From assembly GCA_030581615.1 (NCBI GenBank), contig JAKTTT010000012.1, positions 62,001 to 126,000 on the forward strand: 64,000 nt of DNA, written 5' to 3'. Below are positions 43,828-54,324 of this stretch, in pieces; the first letter of the stretch is position 1; each line of letters starts with the position of its first letter. The notes beneath the pieces are model-generated. The model ran no database searches. It was given only the letters and a program-made list of their open reading frames with translations, and was not told the origin of the DNA. The position numbers and the translations under genes were made by a program. This DNA comes from Alloascoidea africana (lineage: Eukaryota > Ascomycota > Alloascoideomycetes > Alloascoideales > Alloascoideaceae).

Positions 43828-46218
43828 CTAGGCGTCACTATCTTCCTCAGAGTCGCTTTCTTCCTCTGCATTTCGAAGCCATTCAATGTATTTGGGCACA
43901 AGTGAGCAGACGTCACTTGTTTTCACAGCCGATCCATCGTACCATTCATAAATATTGTTCTCTTGAACAATGTCCTCGTTGTACAGAATTGGAAGCACAA
44001 ACAGCATCAACTCAGGACCATGCTTGCGGCGCTCGCAATTTCTCTCAAATAGACAGAGTAGATCCACTTCATCCGCATCTTCAAACACCTGCCTCTTGAA
44101 AAGCTTACACCAGCGAGTCAAGACTTTATCCACCGCACCTTGTACTTTGAGGGTGCCCGTTTCTATAAAATGCGATATGCGTTGGAGTAGAGCATTTACA
44201 GTCGCTTTGCGGACTTCATGGTAAGAAACGTTCATTGCCATTCTCAAACTGTTGATTTCAAGCATTGCTTCATCCAAATCATGATTGTACTCAATGGAAC
44301 GGGATATTGACTCCAAGGCTTCTTTCTCAAAGTTGTCTTCCTCCTCATCGTCTTCGGCCTGTCCTTCGCCTCCATGTCTCCTTCCAACATTTATACTAGT
44401 CATGCTTGTACCGCTAGCGCCACTCAACGTGCGTTTTTTCTTCCTTGAGTGTGTGGTATGAACAGATGCGAATGTGGAGATGCTGGTGTCTGAAAGCGCA
44501 AGTGATTTCATCGAATAGATCAGGCCATTGTTGACCAAATCGAGCTCCCTGGTGGTTAATCTCGGGGCATTTGGCCTATCATCATCCGATTCGGACTCTG
44601 AATAATCTTCATCGACATTTTGTGTATCTGAATGATCAATATAGGGAAATCCGAGACCATCAGGACCAACTACCGATTCATCACGTTCCTCCTCAGCATC
44701 TTTATCAAGTTCATCGCTTGAAGAACCGAATTCATCAACAGGTTTTTCCAGAATCAGCCTCGAGCGGTCAGGTAAGGTTATATTTTTGCCAACTCTAACT
44801 CCAGAGCTTATGATTGAGCCCTCACCGACTTTGGACCCAGGTCCTATACTTGTGCCATCGCCCAGTATGCAGTTTTCAAGCGTTGCACCATCGCCAATAA
44901 TCACATTTTCCCATAGATAGCAGTTCACGAGATTTGCTCCCGTTCCAATTTTGCAGTTTCTTCCAATGACAGAACCAGTAATAACAGAACGATCACCTAC
45001 AAAAGTTCCTTTTCCGATAATTGTAGATGCTCGAATAATACAAGATTGAGCAAGAACCACTCCTTCTTCCATATACTTGTGACCTTGATGATACCTATAG
45101 GTTTGATCTTCAAGTAGATTGCTATCTGGGCAAATTGGAAATGCCCATCGTGCAATTAGATCTTTGCTGATTGCATCATAGGTTTGCTGGCTGTCCACAC
45201 GGGCAGCGTACTCATCCCCGGATAAAATGTGTCCGTATATAGTCTTTCCGAGCAAATCACTTGTTAGAATACCTTTAACGAAATCGGCCCTGAGAAGATC
45301 ATAATCAAAGTTTTCTTGAAATAGAGCAGGAATTACAGGAGAGCAGATGTCTACTCTGCAATCTATCAGATCATTTCGAAAGCTGATATTTGCATGCTCG
45401 GACAATATCTCGGGGTCCACTCCTATGAAGCTCCCACTTCCCTTGTGATCACCAAACGCAATGGGCTCATAGTATAGACATCTACTCGTTTCTTCATTCA
45501 TTATGAAGCACGCGGGATCCAATTGCGATCTTGTTCGATGGACAGCTGAAGCCTGTTTCAGTACCATTGTCATAATTGCGTTTTTGTCCTTCGATTTACG
45601 ATCTCTATGTTCTTTCAAAACTTGTTCAAAGTCCATATTCGTCACAATGTCTCCAGAAACAAGCAGAAACTCGGAGGTAATTAGTCCCTTGTTGTCTAAA
45701 TCCCGAAGAGCATCTCCCACAGATTGTGATTCGGGGGATGGGATTGTTTCAACTCTAAAAGGAGAACCATCTTTGCTCCATTTTGAGTTGCTTTTATTTT
45801 TTTGTTAGAAGAAGCTTTTCAAATATTAGAGCAATGGACTTACTTTATGTATCGTTGAACTTGATCCGCGTGTGCACAGCACATAACGTAAACTTCATCC
45901 ACTCCGGCTTTGGAGAGAAACTCAAAAGTATACTCGATAAGAGGAATGTTTGCTAATGGAAACAGACACTATAGACAATAACCATTTGTAAGAGGGATGG
46001 TTCAGCTTGGAGCATTCTTGATTCAGCAATGACTTACTCTTGGTCGTGAAGAAGTTAAAGGTGTGAATCGAGACTGGTAGGAGTCGCTTAGAATCACTGC
46101 TTGAAGTCTCTATTTGAATCTGGTTAGCTTCTACAGACGTCTTTATATACATGTACACTGATAATACCTCCTCAGTTGCGCTGTTTGCAGCAGCAGCGTT
46201 AGCTTTCTTGGGAGCCAT
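43828..46218 (-). CDS. GCD6: eIF2B epsilon subunit, catalytic GEF
   Basis: Catalytic subunit of the guanine-nucleotide exchange factor for eIF2, controlling translation initiation. Four exons, 46218-46168, 46109-46038, 45968-45844 and 45790-43828, give 736 residues (712 in S. cerevisiae). Introns are 58, 69 and 53 nt. Splicing joins EERLQAVILSDSYQSRF, TPLTSSRPR, CLFPLANIPLIEYTFEFL and NSKWSKDGSPFRVE, the nucleotidyltransferase-like N-terminus. Left-handed beta-helix hexapeptides follow (SVIGRNCKIGTGANL, NVIIGDGATLENC). After an acidic linker comes the C-terminal W2/HEAT catalytic domain (ALESISRSIEYNHDLDEAM) with the acidic-aromatic end YIEWLRNAEEESDSEED. It lies 97 bp downstream of GEP4 on the same strand. 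Confidence 0.96.
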
Positions 46219-46301
46219 TAACACTGAGTAGTTGATCTCTAGTCTTGAGTTGAGCTTCGTTCAAAAAAAAACCAAACCTATGAATCATATAACTCCAAGT
46301 C

Positions 46302-46308
46302 AGGGTAA
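46302..46308 (+). promoter_or_regulatory. Reb1-like AGGGTAA in the GCD6 promoter
   Basis: One-base variant of the Reb1 word, about 85-90 bp upstream of the GCD6 ATG, inside the 97-bp gap after GEP4. Confidence 0.35.
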
Positions 46309-46315
46309 CATGCCC

Positions 46316-46948
46316 TTACTTTTTACTGAACTTTTGATATGCCCATCGTTCCAATTTTGGCAGTCCATTCTCCGTTTTCACGCAATCACGGACCCAAATT
46401 CCATAGCTCCCCATTAAATTTGCCATAACCATATCTGTGAGGAGTCTATCTCCAACTACAGCTACTTCGTCGGCTCTGTCTGTTATACCTTTGTCTTTGA
46501 AATATTGCATGATCTCATCCTTACAACCTGGCTTTTTGGTACTATGCCTCAGAACAGGAACACCAGTAGTAGATTCGAGAACCGAAGCCTGTTTATGCGA
46601 TTTATCGTCATTTGTTCCTGCTGAGTTGCTAACTATTAGAAGCTGGGTTGGATAGTGAGCCACCAGGCTTTTCCATTTTTCCTTAAGAATAACGCCAATA
46701 GCGATATGTTAGATAGACAATAGGAATGTAGTGGTTAAATTTACAGATGTTTCTCATACTTCGTACTCTGGCCAAACTTTGTCATCATGGGGGGCTGCGA
46801 AACAGTTATCTTTATCTAATACCACTGCCTTTATTTTTGATGGTAGAGGAACCGGTAGTTCATTAAATGTAGGAATTACAAGTTGTGGAAGACATAATGC
46901 CGGATTGAAAAGTAAACGAACAGAGTTTAACGTAGCTGAGATGTTCAT
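46316..46948 (-). CDS. GEP4: Mitochondrial phosphatidylglycerophosphatase
   Basis: HAD-family phosphatase of the inner mitochondrial membrane that dephosphorylates phosphatidylglycerophosphate in cardiolipin synthesis. Two exons, 46948-46760 and 46681-46316, give 184 residues (185 in S. cerevisiae). The intron is 78 nt (GTATGA, branch TATCTAACA, TTAAG). The N-terminus MNISATLNSVRLLFNPALC and TFNELPVPLP match the family. The catalytic aspartates are in VVLDKDNC, the Ser motif is LLIVSNSAG, and the third and fourth motifs are HSTKKPGC and VVGDRLLTDMVMANLMGSYG. No classical presequence is seen, as in known Gep4. Confidence 0.95.
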
Positions 46949-47835
46949 CTTTATTCTCTTTATTGGGTGCCTTGCCTATCTTACAAAAGTGGTAAATTTC
47001 AACCTGAAGAGAGTTTGCTCATGGGTGCTGCCAGATGTATGGGTGTTTTGATTGACAGAGCATTTTGTGGGAGAAGAAAAGAGCTTGAGAACATATGATT
47101 TTGGCGCTTAGTGTCAAATTCTGTTTTGTCAGGGAAAGGCCCATTTGATTTGAAGTGATCTGGGGCAGTGGTTTCAATTCATGAATTGAGTTGTTCAAAG
47201 TCAGACCGTGATCACGACCATTCAGCGGCAATAGTTGGAATTGAAATGCCAGATTCCACCAGATGCTGGGCCAGAAGCGTAGCGTTTCGGAGCAAAAGGC
47301 AAAAGGCCCAAAGGCTGTACTCGAAATACTCAAATTTGTTCTTGTTAAACGAGTGACATGGAACGTATTCCTGAGAATATAATTAGACACCGAATAATGC
47401 AGGGCTGGGCTTCTCTGCACGAATTGCGAAAAAGAAGTTTCCACGCCTCTTCTCTTTCGGATAAACAGCCACACGCAGCACACAGCCCGCTGCTGTCAGC
47501 CGGTTCTGCGATCTGCTCCAGTGCGGTGATTCGCTGGACGCACGACACCGCCCCTGGCGCTCATGCATTCGTGCATATACTGCAAGGAAGCATATTGTTT
47601 CCTCTTCGGGCGACGTACCTACGGGGGGAGAGTGCCCTCTTGTCTACTCCGATATATAAGTCCGTTCTCCGTCGTCGTCCCATACTCTTCACTTTTCAGT
47701 ATCGCTTCTCTTAAGTAACTCGGTTTGTGCCTTTACTGTTGACTTTGTTTCTACTCGCTACTCCCAGCTTGCCTTGGTCGTCTTGTCTTCCTCCAATATC
47801 TTCAAATTGTTCCAACAAAGCATCAAACAATAACA
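46949..47835. other. Divergent intergenic region GEP4 / transposase-derived gene
   Basis: 887 bp. The right third looks like a strong regulated promoter: a TATATAAG box at 47653-47660 followed by a C/T-rich leader of about 170 bp. I searched by eye for terminal inverted repeats matching the far side of the transposase-derived gene and saw none. Confidence 0.5.
47653..47660 (+). promoter_or_regulatory. TATA box of the transposase-derived gene
   Basis: TATATAAG lies 183 bp upstream of the ATG with a pyrimidine-rich leader after it. A host-type promoter argues for a domesticated gene. Confidence 0.5.
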
Positions 47836-49590
47836 ATGGGCTCCAAACACACAAACTCCCCGAGGGAAATCAACATCAGAAACGCAATAACCGAGCTGAA
47901 AGAAGGAGTTCACGCGAACATCAAGGACGCCGCTCGCGCACACGGCATTCCCTACACAACTCTTTACTTTCGCGTCAAGGGCAGAAAGTCTAAAGAGCGG
48001 TCTCCGTCTGCATCCGGTGCATCGCATTCAGGTTCAGCATCTTTGGATGCACCGAGCGGGTCTCGAAAGGGCTTCGAAGCGAAAGAGATTCTCACTGCTG
48101 GCGAAGAAGCCTTGCTTGCACAGTACATCCTCACCCTTTCCAGCGGCGGACACCCTTGCAGCTTCTCCCACATCTACGAACTGATCAAGGAGATTCTGAG
48201 CAAAAGGACCAAGGTCTCTTTGCGTCCGCCTCACTCTCCAGCAGCCACTGCATCTTCTTCCTCTGCTTCCTTGTCGTCCTACGCTGTGAATAGTGGGAGC
48301 CCCCATAGCCCTTACTCAATAAGCAGTGCTGGAAGTCCAACAACTACTTCCAGTAACTATAGCGTCGGTAATGAAACGCTCTACACTGAGCCCATCCCAT
48401 CCGAATGGTCCTACTTTGATAATGTAAATGACAACATGTATTCACAGTTGGATCCAAAGTTTGAAGACCTTGAATTTTACGGATCCTCGTCTTTCGCAAC
48501 CCCAAATTTCATGTTGAATGATATTCCAGACTACAGATTGATGGACACTATTGGATCAAATGATTTTTCAACCAACAGAGAACCCTTTTTTTCACCAACA
48601 CTTACATCCAATGACTTTGATCAAACGACAATAACGCCTTCTCTTTTTGCAAAGCAACATATTCATCAGCAGCATCAACATTCCCTTCATGTTTCTTCCC
48701 CAAAGACAAAGACCCATAGTTCAACATCTGACTGTCCCGATTATCGGACCTGCAAGGCCTGGAGTATACGTTTTATCAAACGACATCCAGAGTTCCCTTC
48801 CAACCTGTGCCAACCTGTAGATAAAAACAAGTCAAATACATATCTCGATTCAACCATCAAGAGATGGTTCAGCGGCTATGAGAGACTGATTAGGAAATAT
48901 GCAATTACTAGCGACAATGTATATAACGTTGATGAAGCAACATTTACGTTAGGGGAGGGTCAAAGAAGATGGACGATTCTTGATCATTCGATGAAAATGG
49001 GACATCATTCGCACCACTCTCAACCTCATAGCAACTCAAGAAACGACAACATCAGCCTTTTAGAGTGCATCTGTGGAGATAGCACAGCTCTGAACCCCTA
49101 TATTGTATTCAAAGGGAGATCTATCGATCGAGACTGGCTTCCTTATGACACAGATCAGAACTGGCAGTTTATTTGTACAGATAATGGAAGTACCAATAGC
49201 CATGTGATTAACGACTGGCTGATCAACTGCTTTGACCGGGCTACAAAACAGAAAGCACAAGGTAGAACACGACTTTTGATTTTCAATGGAAATCCTATGT
49301 ATATTACAACAAAGTTCTTGGATTTCTGTTACATGTATAATATCCAAGTGTTGGTAATGCCATCGGGCACCTCCCATATCCTACAACCGCTTGACCTTTC
49401 GGTTTATGGACCTATGAAGTATAAGATGTCCTATGAGATGGACTCGCTACTGGCAGCTGGTCTTTCAAAGCTGCTGAAAAGTGATTGGGTGCATTGTCTT
49501 CAAAGCTCTCGTTCATTTGCCCTGACGATGGACAACATCAATAGTGGGTTCAAAAAGTCTGGTCTAATACCTTTTGCTCCTTTTTGTTAA
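47836..49590 (+). CDS. Pogo/CENP-B transposase-derived protein with altered catalytic triad
   Basis: Single intact 584-residue frame. Residues 12-55 form a Psq-type helix-turn-helix (IRNAITELKEGVHANIKDAA, AHGIPYTTLYFRVKGR). A Ser/Pro/His-rich linker follows, then a CENP-B-type second helical domain (CKAWSIRFIKRHPEFPSN) and a complete DDE fold of the pogo/jerky class (YNVDEATF, IVFKGR, DNGSTNSHVINDWL, LLIFNGNPMYI, SHILQPLDLSVYGPMKYK). The first and third catalytic aspartates are present (Asp366, Asp520). The second, normally in a DGHxSH block, is Asn484 and the following histidines are gone. Loss of activity with an open frame suggests a domesticated DNA-binding protein, as for Pdc2/Rag3 of other yeasts or Cbp1/Abp1 of fission yeast. 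Orthology to any of these is not shown. The first ~140 codons are G+C-rich. Confidence 0.85.
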   Translation: MGSKHTNSPREINIRNAITELKEGVHANIKDAARAHGIPYTTLYFRVKGRKSKERSPSASGASHSGSASLDAPSGSRKGFEAKEILTAGEEALLAQYILTLSSGGHPCSFSHIYELIKEILSKRTKVSLRPPHSPAATASSSSASLSSYAVNSGSPHSPYSISSAGSPTTTSSNYSVGNETLYTEPIPSEWSYFDNVNDNMYSQLDPKFEDLEFYGSSSFATPNFMLNDIPDYRLMDTIGSNDFSTNREPFFSPTLTSNDFDQTTITPSLFAKQHIHQQHQHSLHVSSPKTKTHSSTSDCPDYRTCKAWSIRFIKRHPEFPSNLCQPVDKNKSNTYLDSTIKRWFSGYERLIRKYAITSDNVYNVDEATFTLGEGQRRWTILDHSMKMGHHSHHSQPHSNSRNDNISLLECICGDSTALNPYIVFKGRSIDRDWLPYDTDQNWQFICTDNGSTNSHVINDWLINCFDRATKQKAQGRTRLLIFNGNPMYITTKFLDFCYMYNIQVLVMPSGTSHILQPLDLSVYGPMKYKMSYEMDSLLAAGLSKLLKSDWVHCLQSSRSFALTMDNINSGFKKSGLIPFAPFC

Positions 49591-51825
49591 CGTTTATGTG
49601 GTTGCTTTATGTTATGTTTATTGTTTATGGAGATCTAGTAAATCTATTTTTGTGATGTTTTATTCATTGACACAAACAAGTTTCGTAAAGGTTTTAAATC
49701 CAAATTGTAAAGATTTTGATTCTATTGTTGAAGCACACTTTGATTATTGTTCCTTGCATGACCTCATACAAGGGACAATAGTAGTCTGTTACCCTAAACA
49801 GTAAACCAAGTTGCCTTTTTGAACGCTATTGCCTGAGGACTTTAGGAGACAAATCTTTTCTGATCTAATTGACAAAAGACTGCAGGTGAGATTCTAGCAT
49901 TCCCGTATACTAAGTCAATTACCTTGCTAATTATAATCAACAGTGTGAAGTTTCTATTATAACCCTAAAGTCTAGAAGAGAAGGGCTAAACACAAGCCGT
50001 TGAATGGAACAAACTACCCTAGCCCTACCTATTTTCGGGCAATGCACCAATTCCAATTCCTATCTTTTCGAAGCCTGCAAGAAGGCTGTGTTCGAACATT
50101 CCATGCATAGAAGCACCGAAAATTACGACCTTACTTTGAATTGCAGCTCAATTATCGGATTGTTTTTGTTCATATTCCGTGCAGCTTCCATGCGTCTCCT
50201 ATTCCAATTATTTTATCACATTGTGAAATTAGAAAAATCCAAAAAAGTATGTGAAAATGGTGTTTACATATGTGCTAGGCGTGTGTAATGCAGATTACCA
50301 ATTGTGACCATCTGATCAGATCTATTAAACACGTAGGGCAATAATCATGAACATTTGTCAGCTCGCAATTATTGTGGAGCTGAAATTAATTACTTCTGCG
50401 AGCAAAGCTATGTCATCCTTGCCTACCAATCACAGCCGTTGTTATTCGTAGACCGGTCAGAGCCATGAGCGAAATGATGACGATCTACGAAGACAATGCC
50501 GGTAGATTCACACAAAAACCAAAGCGACAAGCATTTTAAGATTAGAAATTGCCTTGTAATATTGTTTTTCGTGAGAGAGATACAAAGGAGTTCATGACCC
50601 ACCTGAATGCAAAAGCTCTCTCAGATTCAACTAATTCTGGAGGCTTTTCTCATGTCGGTTTATTTCTGGTAAAACTCATGGGCGTACCTTCGGATTGTAC
50701 ATTCTCGTGAGAATTATTGGTTTACGGAAATTTCTCCTGAATGGAATTAAAGAGCGATGAACTTCCTCTGTAATAAAACACAATGATTTAATTAGTCCTA
50801 TCCCAGACTTTTGGCAAATTAGGTCATGGCCCTAAAGCATTTCTCTTTATTTCCTTCCTGCTGTTGCCTAAGCCAGCTAATTTCCTGCATAGATCGTTAT
50901 TTTTTGTTCTTATTGGGCCAATGAAATAACACACCATCTCATACATAAATTAACATGCCGACTAATCAATTTAGTGAAGGCAGAACCCAAAGAAAGTAGC
51001 ATACATTAGAACAAGAAAACAAGTTTATCTTATTAAAGATAAGAAAACTAATGAAAAAAAAGCGCAGTACGGGGGTTTTCTCGGACAAGTGTAGTATTAA
51101 TGTCCTTTGCATGAGTTGTTGATTATAAAACTACAATTTCTTTCATTGTGTTGTACTCCCCATTAGCCGAGGATTCACCGAGTTAATACGCAACTTTTCT
51201 TATTCCTTCTTGCCAAGTTAATTTTTGCTGTTTAGTTGAAGCCATAATAGGCATAACTGCTCACCCTATGGAAAAATAACGACTAGATTTGTCACTTGAA
51301 CCAACTTTAAATTTGTTTTTTGATGTTCATGGTATTTTGGGACCTGTCTATGGGTTGAATTAACGGTTCAAACTTGGCGATCCTCCGATGAAAAAGCAAA
51401 TAATTGAAATAAACTATCCGTTATTCCGAGTTTTGCCTTGGTTCATGATGTTTTCGAAAACAAAAACTTGTGTGCTATTGCAGTAACGCATGGAAATTTT
51501 TAAACAAATGCCAAGATGATAAAATCGTTTTCTGTGCTGCCGTTATAAGGTGACATCTTATCCTTGGCATGGCTACTAAGAACTCTTACCATCATAGGAA
51601 ATCATCAGGACATCAAAATAGCAAAGCAAACCATACATTCACTGGAGCCGTTTAACAGGGGTGCTTCCGCGTTATATTTCACCGTCATTTACATCCCTGA
51701 CATCACTTTCATTTTACAACGGCGATCAACACAAATATCATAAACGTTGCCATTATAAGCATTTTTCCAAATATAACTATTTCATAAAAGTTCCCAATAA
51801 TTCTACAAGACATAAAAAAATACCA
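49591..51825. other. 2.2-kb region without a recognisable gene
   Basis: AT-rich convergent gap between the transposase-derived gene and the unknown gene at 51826-53625. The longest ATG frame (50004-50288, 94 codons) has no family resemblance and unremarkable codon use. A short inverted repeat with TTATCTT and AAGATAA arms lies at 51026-51043. No tRNA or long repeat seen. Confidence 0.5.
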
Positions 51826-53625
51826 CTATATGAAACCACTAAAATGTCTCGACCTTCCCCTAGACATATTTCTCATAGTAACCTGCTCAGGCCGCCTCGT
51901 TTCCACGACTTGGTTTACAAAAGTTGTTTGTAGAATTGCATCTTCAAGATTCAAGCTCTGTTGATCAGTTGAGTCTTTATCCGACTCAGAAACAAGTGTA
52001 TGACTCCTGCCAGTCGGTTCAGACATTCGATTTATGTTTTGACACTGTCTACCTCCCCTACTCTTTGAGCTCACCAAAGCTACCGAAAATGACCTTTGCT
52101 TCAAATCCTGCTCTGGTTGCTTGAAAGGAGGAATCACTTTGGGAAGAGCGTGTGGTTCTGTGGAGCATAATTGAACATTACAAGTTTCGCTGCCACTTTC
52201 ACTTCCATTTTCGTTTTCTTCGCATTTGATATCTGAGACATAGCCGTTGTCACTACATGCCACAGAAGTGCTACCGCTGACTGATCTGTTGACTATCCTC
52301 AATACCGATTTTCCCTGCGAATATCCGGGAAGCATAAACTCCTTGATCCCTTTCTTTTCAAGCAGCTTTGAAATGCTTGGCTCTTCAGTTGCCTCATTTT
52401 TCACATTTTTGATGCTTTCAGGAGTGTTTGTGCTTTTCTCTTCTGCAGTCTTTGTTGTAGACATCTGCACGACCTTGCTGATGCCGCTTTGTTTACGTCC
52501 TGTGTCTTCCTGCTCTTGAACTTTTTTCCTGTAATTGAACTTTCTCGTGTACTTGCTAGTATCGATTTCGGAATAGTTCCTTGAGTAACTGACAAACTGC
52601 TGATTGGATTCTTCCTTTTTTGCTGTTAAACTTGGCACATTGTACTTGTGTTCTGGTACTTTGGGAGGAATTCCACAGCTTGCTAACTCTTCATCCTCCA
52701 AATGAAAATCTTTCTTCGATCTGGAATGTCTCTTGGAAGGGGGTGAATCACCAGAACTATCGGAAATTGGCGCTTGTCTATATTGATTGTCCGGTTCAAC
52801 TTTTGGTCTGCGCTTCAGAGGATAAACTTGACTCGCAATTAATGTTGCTTTTCGCTCTGCTTTGGTAATAATATAATCTGGGGGTGACTGATTATCGTCT
52901 TGAGACAGAGCTAGTAGAGATGCCGGGCTGTTCTGTATTGTAGGTGTTATTTCTTCTGGCACTTGCATTGGGCTTGCTGGCCGTGTCTGTGGTTCGTACC
53001 CTTGATGGAAAGATAAACCGGGATGAATTTCTTCATTTCCATTTGTCTCACTATATTCTTGGAACCTCGACACCAGGATTTCCTGATCTTGTGTTGGTAA
53101 TACTGGAAGCTCAAGATCGGGGTCCACAGAATGGACAATACTAGGGTCATAATTTTGGTTTCCTTCAGTCTCATAGCAAATTTGCGGGGCAACAACTAAA
53201 CCTGGTTTAGTGCTCTTTGGTGAGTCTGAACAATCACCTTCTGGTACTTCGATTATTTCATATGCATCTTCATTATCGGTGTCTTCTTCAAATTCGCTAT
53301 CAAATCCCAAGTTGCATATTGTGGACAAATTGTCTGTTGAGTAAAACGTACCAGAGGATTGATCAGAGATTGATTCAACGTCTTCATTGTCTTGCAGAAC
53401 ATCATGCTCTACAAGCATCGATGTCATCGACATCGCTTTAGCTGTGGGAAATTCATCAGTGTAATAAGTGTTTATCCCCTGTACTCGGAGGGGGAGTTGG
53501 GCAAATCTATTCATCATTCCATCTATTGCCTGTACTTGTCCATCTTCATCGTAAGTATAAGCAACTGGCGGCAGTATCAAGACATTTTTGGGTTTGAGCC
53601 CTGTAGGTCTTGCTTTACTCGTCAT
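51826..53625 (-). CDS. Unrecognised disordered, acidic protein
   Basis: A 599-codon frame from ATG to stop, too long to be chance, with ordinary codon use. The N-terminal ~70 residues look ordered (KPKNVLILPPVAYTYDEDG, IDGMMNRFAQLPLRVQG). After that it is rich in Ser, Asp and Glu with many SP/TP sites, basic clusters (PLKRRPK, PPSKRHSRSKKD) that could be nuclear signals, a block DTSKYTRKFNYRKKV, and an Arg-rich C-terminus (MSRGRSRHFSGFI). I recognise no domain. Acidic linkers with scattered basic clusters suggest a regulatory or scaffold protein (inference). No intron is needed. It stands between two long intergenic regions. Confidence 0.75.
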   Translation of the reverse strand: MTSKARPTGLKPKNVLILPPVAYTYDEDGQVQAIDGMMNRFAQLPLRVQGINTYYTDEFPTAKAMSMTSMLVEHDVLQDNEDVESISDQSSGTFYSTDNLSTICNLGFDSEFEEDTDNEDAYEIIEVPEGDCSDSPKSTKPGLVVAPQICYETEGNQNYDPSIVHSVDPDLELPVLPTQDQEILVSRFQEYSETNGNEEIHPGLSFHQGYEPQTRPASPMQVPEEITPTIQNSPASLLALSQDDNQSPPDYIITKAERKATLIASQVYPLKRRPKVEPDNQYRQAPISDSSGDSPPSKRHSRSKKDFHLEDEELASCGIPPKVPEHKYNVPSLTAKKEESNQQFVSYSRNYSEIDTSKYTRKFNYRKKVQEQEDTGRKQSGISKVVQMSTTKTAEEKSTNTPESIKNVKNEATEEPSISKLLEKKGIKEFMLPGYSQGKSVLRIVNRSVSGSTSVACSDNGYVSDIKCEENENGSESGSETCNVQLCSTEPHALPKVIPPFKQPEQDLKQRSFSVALVSSKSRGGRQCQNINRMSEPTGRSHTLVSESDKDSTDQQSLNLEDAILQTTFVNQVVETRRPEQVTMRNMSRGRSRHFSGFI

Positions 53626-54324
53626 TTATTCGTAGATTAGTCGTTTGACACCACCTATTGTCAATAATGGCAAAACAATAAGTGAAGTTCTTTAGGTAGA
53701 AAAGGAAGGAATGAGAAAAGAAAGATTTTAAATAACGGAATCATCAAACCTGTTTTATTCGCACGCTTGGGGATCTACCACCCTCAGTAGAGATTTCCTA
53801 AATGAGACATGGAGGCTGGTATGTATCCGCACGCAGAAAGCTTATCTTTAGAACCAGACAACACAATAAAAAGATGGCATAGCTGACCAATAAATATCAT
53901 GAAAAAAGAGGGAATGATTTTTCCATTGATTTAATAAAATAGATACCAACAATTTCACTGGTTATTTTGCACTCTGTTTGCAAGATGACCAGATTCTTGT
54001 CAAAGAGAAGAAACCTGATACATAATCACGTGCAAACTTAATATAACCGTTAGGTAATGGATGTGTCATTAATCAGATCAAATGTGTGATCAGAAACCAC
54101 TGATCAAAATGTGTTTGTGAAACGATTAACTATTGCCAATGATAACAATTATAGCTGTTTCAAAGGGAAAAACCAAAGAGAGCAGGTTCACTACAAAATT
54201 TGCCAGTTAACTAAACAATGACGACTTGCCTATTACATTTCTGACCTGAGCGTTCCAAATAGACATCAGTTTTCTTTAAAACTATAAAACCACGAAGAAG
54301 ATAAACAACATCAAAAAAAGGAAT
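53626..54324. other. Intergenic region RPO31 / unknown gene
   Basis: 700 bp with the RPO31 3' end on the right and the promoter of the minus-strand unknown gene on the left. An ATCACGTG word lies at 54025-54032, about 400 bp upstream of that gene. TGATCA occurs several times between 54070 and 54110. No gene seen. Confidence 0.5.

Noticed and set aside
50004-50288. 94-codon ATG frame in the gap after the transposase-derived gene
   Set aside because: Short, with no recognisable domain or promoter; compatible with chance.
47100-50500. Terminal inverted repeats around the transposase-derived gene
   Set aside because: Looked for by eye on both sides and found no convincing matching ends or TA duplication.
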